A DNA stretch of 64,000 nt, from positions 6,262,064-6,326,063 of the forward strand of contig OW051468.1 in NCBI GenBank assembly GCA_932521025.1. The letters run 5' to 3'. This stretch comes from Oscheius onirici. Its lineage: Eukaryota > Nematoda > Chromadorea > Rhabditida > Rhabditidae. The notes below the pieces were generated by a model that made no database searches, had not been told where the DNA came from, and worked only from the letters and a program-made list of their open reading frames with translations. The stretch's first letter is position 1. Each line of letters begins with the position of its first letter. Shown in pieces: positions 44,014-54,589 of this stretch. Both the position numbers and the translations under genes were made by a program.

Positions 44014-45912
44014 CTATTTCGAGCGTGACCATCTCTGTTGGGAGAATGCCGTCACTTGGAAGGAAGTAGTCTTGTTTCTGCCTGGCAGGATACGATTCCT
44101 AATTTGACGATTAGTAGCCAGCAAGAGCCAAGGCGGGAGCAAGCAGTTCACGTCGAAAAAGAAGCCTCTGATGTTCACAATGATCACAGCCAAGTCCACA
44201 TTGACTTCCATGTAGTACAGGACGTAGACGGCTATCTGGAAGGCAAGCCTCAAAATTGCTAAAAAAAAGAATATGTACACTGTAAAAGGAGATGATTGCT
44301 GTGGTGACGGAGAAGCCAACATTGGTCCAGAAGAGGCTGTTTTCGGCAGAGGATGTAGCATACATGACGGATCGGCATAATTTGAGGAGACTGATGGCAG
44401 TTGTGATGAAAATGACGAGAAGACAGAAGACGGAAAGAATGGCTGCCATTAGAACGAAGGGGATCTGAAAGAAGTTGACTCATATAGAAATCTTTCAAAC
44501 TTACATATGGCCATCCTGGAGAATAGCCAACCATAAGTCTTTGACTGAATTTGTCCAAATTGATAACTCCTCCCCAGTCGAAAAGGTAGAAGGAGTAAAA
44601 GAAGGACGCTAATAGAATTGCCTCAATCGTATAGGCATTGAATCTGGACCAGAACTGAAAAAAGACGCGGTGGAACTTAAAGCGAGGGTATCTCTACCCC
44701 CGTTTGAATTTTCGCGCGCAAAATTTCAGCGCGGCGGCAGCCTGCAAAGGACTCTGGCGCAGTGGATAAGATATATTTCTACTAGTTTTGAAGTCACAGG
44801 TTCAATTCCTCGTATAGCCGATTTTTTTTGCATATTAATTTAAGGAATTTTATGTGAAACAGAGGACTCAAAAAGTGACGGAACCACCAGTTGAAGAGGA
44901 CAGTTAGATGGCTCGGCGCGCTGACATAGTTTTTCACGAAGTAACGCGTTTTTGAGTTCTGCGATGTTCTGCAAACTTGTAGTTTTTTGTCTATTCTACA
45001 ACAGAATATTGTTTGGGCTAAAAATCCCGTCTTCGGTATGAAAACCGTCAAGTTGCGAGGTTAGTTGTAATGAAAATGAGACAAGTGCAACAATTTTTGA
45101 AGAAAAATTAGTTTTTCGAAGTGGAATAATAAACAAAAGAGAATGTTAGACCTATCGAATACTTTTGACACACGGGGAGTCGAACTTTGATCATGTGTTT
45201 CACAGTCGACGCTCTTATCCACTAGGCCATGTGAGCAAAGCGGCGCCCGCTTTGGCTGCATTCATGAACTTAGATAAGAGGCTAATACACTGAGATAAGA
45301 GGCAGTAGAGAGAGGCTCGCTTTAAATAGAGAATGGATACCTTCGGTGTTGAGAGGGGATACAACACGACCGTCATTCGATTGATAGAAATTGTCGAGAC
45401 TGTGAAGAATTGGACGGCTAAGGAACCATAATATCCCAGAATAAGTATTTTGAGCAGGGCAGTTGGCTTACTGTAAGCTGGCCAGAAAAAGTTGCAGACC
45501 AACTGAAAAGAGTCGGATAATTGTTTTTTTTTTTTGAGAGAACTTACCGGATGTGTTATGATTCTGTTTATGACGAGCATTGATAGCCAGAGGCAGATGT
45601 TCTGAAACAAGCACTTCACGAGTTTAGTGATATTTTACATAGCTTCTTGTACAAGAAAAAAACTTTTTATGAGATACATCAACAGAGCTTCACTCCGCCC
45701 GCAGCAGGGTAAAGCTGAAAAAGAGGACAACGTACAGCTATGGAGAGAAGTATGAATTGATAGAAGAATGGATGATGGAAGTTTTTATTGTTGTAAATGA
45801 TGTAGATCAAATAGAAATACAGGAATATACTAATTGTTCCGTAAACGAGACTGAGAATAATCTCGAGGTCTTCAGCTACAGTCCCAGCATCATCTGGACA
45901 GCTCGCGTTCAT
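44014..45912 (-). CDS. serpentine receptor, srg/srv-like (receptor 1)
   Basis: Seven-TM chemoreceptor in about six exons. The start at 45912 gives MNASCPDDAGTVAEDLEII; TM1 is followed by NFHHPFFYQFILLSI in TM2, TM3 ends VSTISINRMTVVLYPLS, then TM4 with FYSFYLFDWG, TM5 PFVLMAAILSVFCLL, TM6 SLFWTNVGFSVTTAII, TM7 NIRGFFFDVNCLLPPWLLLA and a short tail ending QQRWSRSK. The pattern HPFFYQF plus INRMTVV and PPWLLLATN is shared by all five receptors in the window and fits the nematode Srg superfamily (srg/srv/srx type). Such receptors usually sit in sensory cilia and detect small chemicals. The third intron (about 44655-45346) is expanded and carries two tRNA-like sequences. No break is seen. The exact family within the superfamily is uncertain. 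Confidence 0.82.
44749..44829 (+). other. tRNA-like sequence with Pol III terminator
   Basis: A-box TGGCGCAGTGGATAAG and perfect B-box GGTTCAATTCC spaced as in a tRNA, then a run of eight T at 44822-44829. Acceptor arms do not pair, so it is a tRNA pseudogene or SINE head. It lies inside an intron of receptor 1, opposite in sense. Confidence 0.45.
45158..45245 (-). other. second tRNA-like sequence in receptor 1 intron
   Basis: On the minus strand: A-box TGGCCTAGTGGATAAGAGC, a TGTGAAACACA hairpin-like stretch in the anticodon position and B-box GTTCGACTCCCC. The stems do not close properly, so a functional tRNA is unlikely. It lies in the same intron as the 44749 element, on the opposite strand. 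Confidence 0.4.
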
Positions 45913-46260
45913 CTCGGACTAGTTTCTGATGGAAAATGTTCACAAGGGATGAAAAACTAGAGGAAGAAGGTATAACTCTATTGTGAAGACTAGGTCAGGT
46001 ATGAACGTATTGCCCACGCTTCAAATCAGCCGGAAAGGTTGCATAATACTCAGTATGTACTACCCGATACAGAACAACTACATTTGAACTTTAGTGACGA
46101 TCATTTGTGGAAAGCGATTTTTCGGAAAATATTCTTACTAAGAATAGAGGCAATTACGTCATGTTCGAACACTTTTTGTACTGACGAAAATTGGTAACAG
46201 GGTATATTGATGCAAGAGTTCTGAAGATTCGCAAACGCATCAAGGAACAGGAAGGACACG
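45913..46260. other. intergenic
   Basis: 348 bp between the divergent receptor 1 and secreted-protein genes. It should hold both promoters. No motif stands out. Confidence 0.35.
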
Positions 46261-46923
46261 ATGTGGCTGCCTCTGTTTCTTCTCCTTCTGGCTGGGGTAT
46301 TCCGTTCTCTCGCGTCCAAACTACAGTAGTTTTAGGTATCCCACCAGAAGCCTCTCAACATCAACGGCAATGATACAAATATTGCTTTCAATGAATCCGA
46401 TTCCATCTTCAAACTGATGGCCCTGTTTTCTAACCACTCTGGAAATGGAACACTTCACCGTGATGAAACTCCTGCCTGGTACAGCGACGTCGGAAATTTC
46501 CTCTCGGACGCTCTCTACAAGGCCACCTTCATCCAGAGATACATTCTCAATGTCTACTACCAGCTCTACGTCGACCATCTGAAGCAGTACGAGAAGCCGG
46601 TGCTCAATGTCTTCAAATCCTTCTTCGAGAACGATAAGAGGGAGAAGAGAGCTGATGTAATGTCCGTTGGTCCTGCAGTAAAGACCACTAGTCGCCATAA
46701 TCTTCCGACGAGCAGTGGCCCAGTGGTTGGACAGACAACTAATGGTAATAAGCAAACGAAGAGCCCGGTGGCTAGGAAGACTACGTCTAAGCACATTCAG
46801 AACAGCGGAAAGAAGAGCTCAAGGCCGACTGTTCCGAGAAAGACCGAAGGACCTATTGAGAAATCTCTCCATCGAGTGATCAAGTCCAATTTCGAGACCG
46901 TGGAAGGCGAGAGACATGTTTAG
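46261..46923 (+). CDS. secreted basic protein, unrecognised (207 aa)
   Basis: Exon 1 46261-46296 encodes the signal peptide MWLPLFLLLLAG; the intron is 39 bp (46297-46335) and phase 0; exon 2 is 46336-46923. The mature part has N-glycosylation sites (NDT, NES, NHS, NGT), then aromatic-rich helices (TPAWYSDVGNFLSDALYKAT, IQRYILNVYYQLYVDHLKQY). The last 90 residues are low-complexity and strongly basic (KTTSRHNLPTSS, KKSSRPTVPRKTEG), ending VEGERHV. There are almost no cysteines. A dibasic stretch (NDKREKRAD) near residue 107 could be a processing site separating the helical part from the basic tail. AATAAA lies 5 bp after the stop. The function is not known; secretion is inferred from the signal peptide. 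Confidence 0.62.
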
Positions 46924-48211
46924 TATAATAAAGTGTCACCCTCTGGGTTATTCTGTTGTTTTCATCGGTGTTTTGGTTGTCAGTAGGACGAGTGATTGTA
47001 CTGTATGCCCAGGTATGTTTTATAGAGCAAATCTAGGACAAAATCTCAAGAATGATTCTTTAAAAATGTCGACTGTTCCGTTTTAGTAGGCCGTTCTCTT
47101 TCAGGGAAGTTTTTGCTTTTACTTTGAGGTACCGCAGTGATCGAAATAAGTATGAGTCAAGAGGACTAGACTCGTGCCGCATAGTTCGCTAGATCTGAAG
47201 CCAGAGTTCTACGATTCGAGTCTCTCCAAATTTCCAATTGGAAACGTACCTGCGGGTTACCTAGCATTAGCTGTCTCTCGCCGAATTCCCTTTCGACTCT
47301 CTGTTAGATTTCTCCCAAACCTTTATATACCGTCTTGTCCGAGAACAAGTATTGGATGTTCCTCTATCCCTTTTATGCTAACTGCTTCGTCCCCCTTTCA
47401 CCTCAAACCCACTTTCCCAAGCATTTTCTCAAACGAAACTGGTCACAAAAGTGGCTCTTATAGCGCCAATTGTTCGTGGCTTCTGCCCCCTATCGAAAAG
47501 TGTCTCCTATAATTTATCCTGCTTTCTTTATTGTTCAAAGAACTAACGTTGAAAAAATTGAAAATAACTGAATGTTTGAATAAGTAATTTTTCAAAGGAG
47601 TCCTATCGCTTTGCTAGAAGTCGAGAAATTGAATTGTTGTTAGAACAAACTGTTTTGAAATCTCATGTCCCAATATCCCTTCCTCATCAGCTTTAGTAGG
47701 TTTACCTTCAACAAACTCTATGCTCCTTTACCTTGTTGTTGACTTACGTGGTTGTTGACTTACGATATTATACTGGATACAGTATAATATGCCACGGAGT
47801 GACGTTTTTTTCATGAAGGTATAACTCTTGGTTTTGCAGTGGGTAAAATATTCTAATTCTTGACAAAAAGTTATTAACACTAGTGAGAATTCTTCTTTTT
47901 CTGATCTTTCTCCAAAGCTTCAAGGTAAACGGCCACTGCACATTTCTTTTGCGAGGAGTACACGCACTCGCTTAGGTCTTGTTAGTCACTTATTTAGCAA
48001 TAGAACCGCACAATCGAGGTGTTTCCTATGATTGCTGATCTACTGGTCTCTCGTATCAATCACTGCGACTTGCAAAAGAGACAAACAGAAATATCATCGC
48101 TCGGAAACAAGTTCAAGTAGGGACTTTACTAACTTTCATCAGATGTTTAAATAACAATTAAAGATACACCGTTCCATTTTTCATTGTTTCTATTTTCCAG
48201 TTCAAAACGAA
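46924..48211. other. intergenic
   Basis: About 1.3 kb. The stretch from 47174 to 47512 is open but featureless. An acceptor at 48200 (tattttccag) is the likely trans-splice site for the elongase. No repeat is recognised. Confidence 0.35.
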
Positions 48212-49971
48212 ATGGTCGACTTCAACTCAATTTTGGACTATTTGACGTTTGATCCTAAGGTAAGTTTCCCCACAAAACGTACGCACGGTTTTAGTCTTTC
48301 AACAATGAGACCGTTCTCCGAGCCCCTTACCAGCACTCAGTGATTCTGCCCTTCGAAGAGGGCATGTTCGATATGCTTTACTGGCGCCATCACTTCGTGT
48401 CCAAATGGCATTTTAGCATTGTCTTTGGATTACTGTACATCGCTGTCATCTACGTGAGTTTCTCATCTTTCCATTGTACTATTTTGTTTTGGCTTGGAAT
48501 ATAATACTTTTCTTCATCTCAGATTACTACTTTCAGAGTCTAGCCTATATGATGAGAGACAGGAAGCCGAAACAGTTAAGAGGTCTTCTCATTGCCTGGA
48601 ACAGCGGACTAGCGCTTTTCAGCATTCTTGGGTTTGTACAAACAAAACAAAATAAATCTGGTTGCAGGGTAATTCGTACTTGGGAAGAATGGTTTCATAC
48701 TATTAGCAATCACGGCTTATACAAGTCTGTCTGCTACAGTTATTCAACCTTTTCCGTGTCTGGACACTGGTTCCTTTTCTTTACCGCTTCAAAGTTTGTG
48801 GAACTTGGTAGGTATCGCCTCTTTGTATGAGCTGTTGTTTAGAAAAGGCTTAAAAAGGAATGAACCATGAATAAATCTTTAGAAAAATTACGACGATCAC
48901 GCATTACAAAATAGTTTTTAGGTGATACCGTGTTCTTGGTTTTGCGGAAACGACCTCTTTCCTTCCTGCACTGCTACCATCACATGTCCGTCCTCGTTAT
49001 CACAATTCAATCCGGAGCTGAACAGGTTGGACCTGGTAAGTCTCTTCATTGTAATATACCTACCAAACGTTTTGATTCAAAACACATATGCCACGAATAG
49101 GGCGTGCCAAACTTTGAATCTTCGTATTTTGGAATATTTCATTTCCAATTTCGATTTTCTAAGAACCAGCCATACGGAGTTTGTACATAAATTTACAAAA
49201 AATATTTTTATTCCGTTTACTTTCACAACAGTTTGTCCGCATTTTTGCAAAGGAAGAACACTTAGATGGTATCCAGTTTACCTTGCTCCCAGGACATTAT
49301 CTATCTGTCTGTCGGAAGCTTTAATTGTCAATCAAAATAGAGGGATTTGTGCGCACAATAAAAAGGAAAGGAGTTAGTAGTAACAAGTTTAGAAAAGTCA
49401 CTATTGGGAGATTTTGCTTCTGCTTTCGGTAGTTCCCATAGAGAAACGGTGTTCGAGTGATTCAGGCCAAGAAATATATTGCGGGATAGTAGGTAACGTT
49501 AGTCCTGGAAGGGCGTTGCAAACCTTGTTTTATAAATTTATGTGTATTTCTGGCGTAATTGTTTCTCCGCAATTGAAAAAGTGATCATGTCTAAATACTC
49601 TTCAAATATTGGCTACTTTTCAGGTCGTTGGTTTATGTGCATGAACTTCGGTGCTCATGCCGTGATGTACACCTATTATACTTTGGTCAGCTATGGCTTC
49701 CGTTTTCCCAAATGGCTCTCAGCTAGTGTGACCACGATTCAAATTATCCAGCTTTTGACGGGCGTGGCTATTTCCTGTGTCCTTCTCGCTGTTAAAACTT
49801 TCACGTCAGTTTTCGGTATAACTTCTACAGCTTTGTTTCAGTAAATGGCCTTGTCAACAGTCTTGGCTCAATCTGAGTATCTGCTTCTTCATTTACATCT
49901 CTTATACAGCTCTCTTCTTTCCATTCTTCAACCATAGATATCTGAAGAAAACGACCAAAAAGGTCGAATAG
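48212..49971 (+). CDS. elo: very-long-chain fatty-acid elongase (ELO family)
   Basis: Seven exons (48212-48259, 48295-48453, 48537-48631, 48668-48807, 48922-49035, 49624-49804, 49842-49971) join in phase to 288 aa, the family length. Landmarks: MVDFNSILDYLTFDPK, then YWRHHFVSKWHFSIVFGLLY (TM1), KPKQLRGLLIAWNSGLALFS, SKFVELGDTVFLVLRKRPL, the catalytic histidine box HCYHHMSVLV, MNFGAHAVMYTYYTL, and a lysine-rich C-terminus KKTTKKVE that can act as an ER retrieval signal. The enzyme condenses malonyl-CoA with acyl-CoA in the ER, the first step of chain extension. The closest type is ELOVL6 / nematode ELO-5/6 (saturated or branched chains), judged by general resemblance. Intron 5 is about 590 bp and holds a dispersed repeat, so it probably received an insertion. 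Confidence 0.9.
49499..49519 (+). repeat. dispersed hairpin-containing repeat end, copy 1
   Basis: TTAGTCCTGGAAGGGCGTTG within intron 5 of the elongase. The core CCTGGAAGGGC folds into a small hairpin. An almost identical copy is at 57987-58007 and a third, on the minus strand, at 52767-52784 (there GCCCTGGAAGGGC, a perfect 5-bp stem). Confidence 0.5.
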
Positions 49972-51027
49972 ATGATAAGAAGAAAATTTATAGTACTGGT
50001 AATAAATATATAATAGTTGAGATTGTGATATAAAACTGTATGTTGATGACCCGTGTAGTGTAAGCGAAGCATTAGAACTCAAATATTGGGCAAGAGATAG
50101 AAGCGCGCAAATTCACAGCCTTGTTTCGCGTTCAAGATTGATTAGTTTCCTATTTCTTTTCCCAAAAAAGCAAAGCTAGAACGAACGTCTTGAACCCGAC
50201 AACGACTGGGAAAATAGGCATCTCATCGGGATTGACCGAAAAGCGGGGAACAAGAACACAAAAAAGAGTTACTATACTAACTAGAAAGACATCCGCCGTC
50301 GAACAGAGATTATTAGGAGACAGCGAGTTCTGAAAGCTGCTCTTTTGGCATTTCTCCTGTCCTTTTCTTCTTTTTATCTTTGTTGTTCTCTTTTTTTCAA
50401 GCAGTACTGCACACCAACTGAAAAAAAACTTCCGCCAATTTTCAAACCGGCCGATACGATTGTTTTAGCCAAAAAACGCTGATCAGCTGAAAATCAGCAT
50501 GCATTGCGCTGTTACAGGCTAGGAGTTGGTGCGCAGTAGAACTGTTAAAAAGACTGAAACCACCCAGCTTCGGTGAAATTTTGTTCAAAAGGGTCCAGCT
50601 GATTACACAGTATTCTTTTCTAGGAAAACATGATGGATGCTGCGGCGAAACAAGAATCCACGAAAATTTGAGACAAAAGAATTACAATGGATTCTTTTTC
50701 AATGTCTTTGTCGAGCCTGGCTGGCTGGACGACATGTTTTCTACAGATCAGAGGACGGTCATCTACCCATGTAGATGGTTTGGAAAATGGGATATCTAAC
50801 GCGTCCCATCTCAGTATTAACCTTTTGAAGCCTTGTTCGGATACATTTCTGCCTCCATTATTAGCTTTGATATGAATCAAGGTCAGGGACCTTGATTAGA
50901 CACGAAAGACAGAGCCCATGTTTGTAGTTGGAATTCAAGAACAGGCAGGTACCTTTGGTTGGTTGACAGATATTATGGTCTGTAGTGGATCATCGACCCA
51001 GAAGTATGATTTTCTTCTATAAACGAG
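49972..51027. other. intergenic with an inverted repeat
   Basis: About 1 kb. It holds the inverted repeat pair at 50405/50525. The open frame at 50581-50799 and its antisense overlap show no features. Confidence 0.35.
50405..50540. repeat. 136-bp segment with 14-bp inverted ends (MITE-like)
   Basis: The left end TACTGCACACCAAC (50405-50418) is complementary to the right end GTTGGTGCGCAGTA (50525-50538) with one mismatch. The right-end word GTTGGTGCGCAGTAGA recurs exactly at 42727-42742 inside the Ly6 gene's first intron. Confidence 0.45.
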
Positions 51028-51133
51028 TTTGATTCGGTTTATCCCTTAGTTTGATTCGGTTTATCCCTTAGTTTGATTCGGTTTATCCCTTAGTTTGATT
51101 CGGTTTATCCCTTAGTTTGATTCGGTTTATCCC
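51028..51133 (+). repeat. 22-bp tandem repeat, nearly five copies
   Basis: The unit TTTGATTCGGTTTATCCCTT plus AG repeats at 51028, 51050, 51072, 51094 and 51116 (last unit incomplete). Copies are essentially identical. The carboxyl end of the minus-strand frame at 51083-51826 runs into it. Confidence 0.9.
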
Positions 51134-51826
51134 ACCTCTGGCGAACTGATGAATGTTTGTAGATAAGGTTTGGTGACTCGTAGAAGGCTGATCAGCCTGA
51201 CTTGTTGATGGCTGAGAAGACGAGTCAACGAGCCCGGCAAGGAGGTCGGCAAGAGTTGGTTGTCGCTGTGGCGGCACAAGGAGATCGGCAAGAAATGGCT
51301 GTGGTGGCGGATTCATTTCGTCTCTCAGGGCAGCCTTCTCGATGTCGTCGATTGTACGTCGTGTGAGGGATGTATAGGTCTCACTTAACGCCTGCTTGGA
51401 CAACGCATGACAATCGAAGAACAACTCGTTCTTGAAACTTGTTGGTTTCCAGTCGTCGTATATGTATCTCGCAGGTAGTATGAGCTGCAAAGTAGGTCCT
51501 GTAAAAGTTTGAGCAAAACTAAGTACCCTGAAAGATGGTGTCGTGTAGGGTCGAGTGACCGGCAAGGGCTTTCTCCTGGTTCGTAACTTCAAGGATGCCG
51601 AACACTCCTTATTCGCGGGAGGAAATGCAGTGCATTGCGAGTTGTGTTTAAAGCGATGAAGCTGAGGCCAAGTAGGCGATTCCAAGTTGGTAGAAACGGG
51701 AGTACATGGTCCGAGAGTGAATGGCTCCAAGTGTGGCGGTCCAGCCACAGGCGATAGTTGGGGTGTTCCCGGAACGACCGAAAACGTCTGGAGATGAAGC
51801 TGGTTACGTGGTTGTTGGGGATGCAT
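51083..51826 (-). CDS. unrecognised proline/serine-rich frame, possibly mobile-element derived
   Basis: A 247-residue open frame from ATG 51826. It begins MHPQQPRNQLHLQTFSVVPG and is proline-rich; the middle contains RYIYDDWKPTSFKNELFFD and a helix RRTIDDIEKAALRDEMN. Two near-repeats of QPFLADLLVPP / QPTLADLLAGL are followed by a serine/glutamine-rich tail (SSSQPSTSQADQPSTSHQ). The stop falls inside the 22-bp tandem repeat. No catalytic motif is present. A gag-like origin is possible from composition alone. The sequence to its right (51840-53550) contains further unexplained, repeat-like DNA. It may contain a small in-frame intron near 51500. Low certainty that it is a host gene. Confidence 0.4.
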   Translation of the reverse strand: MHPQQPRNQLHLQTFSVVPGTPQLSPVAGPPHLEPFTLGPCTPVSTNLESPTWPQLHRFKHNSQCTAFPPANKECSASLKLRTRRKPLPVTRPYTTPSFRVLSFAQTFTGPTLQLILPARYIYDDWKPTSFKNELFFDCHALSKQALSETYTSLTRRTIDDIEKAALRDEMNPPPQPFLADLLVPPQRQPTLADLLAGLVDSSSQPSTSQADQPSTSHQTLSTNIHQFARGGINRIKLRDKPNQTKG

Positions 51827-53556
51827 CTAAATGGTATCAATTTCCATATCATTGAAATACAAACTATATACACAAAAACAGTACCACATGTCTTTAAGTC
51901 TTAAAGTGCTTAAAATATAACCTAATCGCAAAAGCAATGCTTATAGAGACCCCCTACCGCGCCATGCAGCCGTCTATACAAACTAGTCGTCGCTTTGTGT
52001 AAACAGAAGAGACGGAGAGGATTAGTATTGCTAGGCAGAGAGACCGCTCGCAAAGAAGAGAGCACACTATGTTAGAGATAAAATCGATAAGTGGGCGGAG
52101 CTTGACGTCGCCTATTTCGAAACACAATAGCTTGATTAGCTGCAAAGATAGATCGCATATGTACTAGCAGAGATAGCAAACAGAGTGTATAATGCTTGCG
52201 AACGAATTTCTAGAACGGCTAAATCGGACAAAAGCGGAATCTAAATGACGGCGCAAATAAAGCGACTCACTGACGATGGCGAAAGAGGCAGACAAGGCGG
52301 GTAGCAGGAGTGGAATGGCCCGACGGCTGAAAATGAGAGAGCATGGGCAGAGAAGAGAGAGACGAGATATTGATTGGGAGTAGAGCGTGGGCGGAGCCTG
52401 ACTCGTGATCTCCTGCCAATGGAACACTAGCGCAAGTGAAAGGCACGAGGTCATTGAGCGTACCCTGTGCAGTCCCACAAACACAGAAATTCGCATTTTT
52501 CCCCGATCAATAATCTGCGCCCTCTGGTGGGAGCGCGCTATCTCTACACGCGGCAGACCGTGAAGCGAGAGAGTATAGCGAAAGAAGAGGCGGAGACTAG
52601 CCCCGCTACAACGCGTTTACATTTGGGCTAGTGGGAGAATGGCAGAAAAGGGAATAGATGCTTTGCGGAGACCAAAGGGAATGGGAATAAAGTGCAGCAT
52701 CACAAATCATTCTAGTACTTTTCGGTAGTTAGACGAATGGATTGTTATACAAAATTGTATTGTACTACGCCCTTCCAGGGCTAAAGTTAGAGATTTGTTT
52801 TCAAGATACACGCAGACCTGGGAGCAATTTAAAATAGATTTTCCAAGCAATTCTTCGTATCATACAAAGGAAAATTATACTTTTTCTATAAAACAATATC
52901 GCAAACGATAATTGACTTAATTGACCTCTTATGGCTAATCGTATTGCTCAGTCAACTCATCGACATTGCAGCAGATGGGTGATAGAATTAAGTCAAACCA
53001 CTTAGGTCATGTGCGAGAGAGTACGATAAATTGAGAGGGACGTGAGCAAAAACGCTATTACATCGTGTTTACGTCTATTCGTATTCTGTGGGGCTAGGAA
53101 GAAAACGTGAGGAAGTGAGATGGACAAAAACAAGTGTACTAAAACACCCAACAGCTGCAACGGATCTTCGCTAAGTTTGTATAACATTGAAGCCAAAGAT
53201 ATTTAAGCTCTTTTTCATGGAACTAAAACGTAATAAGGGCAAAACTAATGTTCTCGTCTCTTGTCGCCATCTCTCTGCCAGAGCAGACTGTATCAAAATT
53301 CTTTCAATTTCAACATCAGTAGGGTTGCAGACTGTTTTACGACAAAATTAGGCAGTTGAGCCAGCCAGCGAATCGCTAATATTTGGGTGATAAAAGAAAC
53401 TGAAAAACAAACGTTATAGCAAAGACCACGAAACTCGAGAAAATGACAGAATAAGCGGCATTTACTATCTACCACGATGACGGTAGCATTCATTTGTCTA
53501 CTGAGATAACGTTATCGCTGTCCAAGATTTTGCCCTAAGAATTGTAAAGAGGTATC
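51827..53556. other. repeat-like region without genes
   Basis: 1.7 kb with no supportable gene. Around 52510-52535 the palindrome-like gcgccctctggtgggagcgc is found. 52767-52784 is the minus-strand copy of the TTAGYCCTGGAAGGGCGT repeat end. AT-rich sequence continues to 53550. Confidence 0.3.
52767..52784 (-). repeat. dispersed hairpin-containing repeat end, copy 3
   Basis: On the minus strand TTAGCCCTGGAAGGGCGT, with a perfect GCCCT/AGGGC stem. Related copies are in the elongase intron (49499) and at 57987. Confidence 0.5.
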
Positions 53557-53820
53557 TCTATACTACTAAAGCGCAATGGTGTCTGTGGTGGACTGTTTAT
53601 TTGTTTGTCCGAGGCCACGGACAAGTCAGGACAAGTTAGCTTTTCTTAGGATTAGAGTTAGTTTTGAACTTAGAGTGGGAACGAGAAATCTAATGTTTGG
53701 ACAACATTCTTCGTCTTCTGAACGCCGCAAGCGCCAGGGCGGCGGCAGCCGTCGTAGACTTTTTAATTGCTTTTCGTTCATTTTTAATTGTTCCCAAGTC
53801 TCTGTGTCTATCTGAAACTT
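53557..53820 (+). mobile_element. Helitron-like 5' end, copy 1
   Basis: Begins TCTATACTACTAAAGCGCAA, a TC-start reminiscent of animal Helitron 5' ends, and continues into a non-coding T/G-rich stretch containing paired GACAAGT words (53623-53640). The 14-bp word CTAAAGCGCAATGG and following GTCTGT..TGGACT recur at 54077. No replicase/helicase gene is present, so it would be non-autonomous. Called on motif resemblance only. Confidence 0.35.
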
Positions 53821-54010
53821 TTATTGAGGATAAGGAGCTTTGTGCGCAAATTAGTTTTTAACAAGTCGCGACAGGACAAGCAAGTGCGCGAAGGGTTGTT
53901 ATGACTTTGATAGCCTTTGATAGTTTCTTTGGAGGGACAGGGGGTGACTGGAGCAGAATAACAAGGGAAGAATGAAGGGGAAATGAGGGTCGAGAAAGAA
54001 GTGATAGGAG
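53821..54010 (-). repeat. dispersed 190-bp repeat, copy B
   Basis: Reverse-complement counterpart of 36684-36876. It lies directly between the two Helitron-like ends (53557 and 54070), so it may be the body of that element. Non-coding. Confidence 0.6.
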
Positions 54011-54069
54011 AATACAATGTAAATTTATCCCTGGAATCTTTAGCCCCTTTAGCTATCCTTGTTAAAACT

Positions 54070-54130
54070 AAACTATCTAAAGCGCAATGGGGTCTGTCGT
54101 GGACTCTGTTTGGTTGTTTGTTTGTTTGTG
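54070..54130 (+). mobile_element. Helitron-like 5' end, copy 2
   Basis: AACTATCTAAAGCGCAATGG then GTCTGTCGTGGACTCTGTTTG and a TTTG microsatellite-like tract. It matches the start of copy 1 from CTAAAG onward. Two starts 0.5 kb apart suggest tandem or nested insertions. Confidence 0.35.
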
Positions 54131-54589
54131 TATTGTTTGCGTATGTTGGGTTTGTGTAATTCAGAACTTAAAGTAAGCTTTAAGAAGCGGTGTTTTTTCG
54201 GTAATAGGGGGGTATTGATTCTCTAGAAATAGTTGCAACATTATATGTCTTAGATATGAATCATCCCAAGAGCGCCAGACCAGAATGAGAACTGCAAAAG
54301 TGAAAAGTCTTGTCTTCACAGTATTCAATAGTTCTAGAAAACTCTTCATTATTTAGTCGAATCCAGATCTATGTCTTCGTTGCAACAGCACGCTACCTCA
54401 TCGGTTCAAAGTTTCACATTCATCACATGCTATGTGATTCAAATCCCTTTTCCCATCAGTGCGCAATTTCACACCATAGTCCCGGACCCGCTTATGTGGG
54501 AAGTACAGATGTTCTGAATGGCGTCAACTCCTGATCCCTACCTTCTCAATACGAACGTGAGACCAGCTCTTACTTGAAACAGCCTTTAG

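Noticed and set aside
45158-45245. Functional tRNA-His
   Set aside because: A- and B-boxes are present, but acceptor, anticodon and T stems do not pair.
47174-47512. 112-residue plus-strand frame
   Set aside because: It has no ATG context with an acceptor and no recognisable features.
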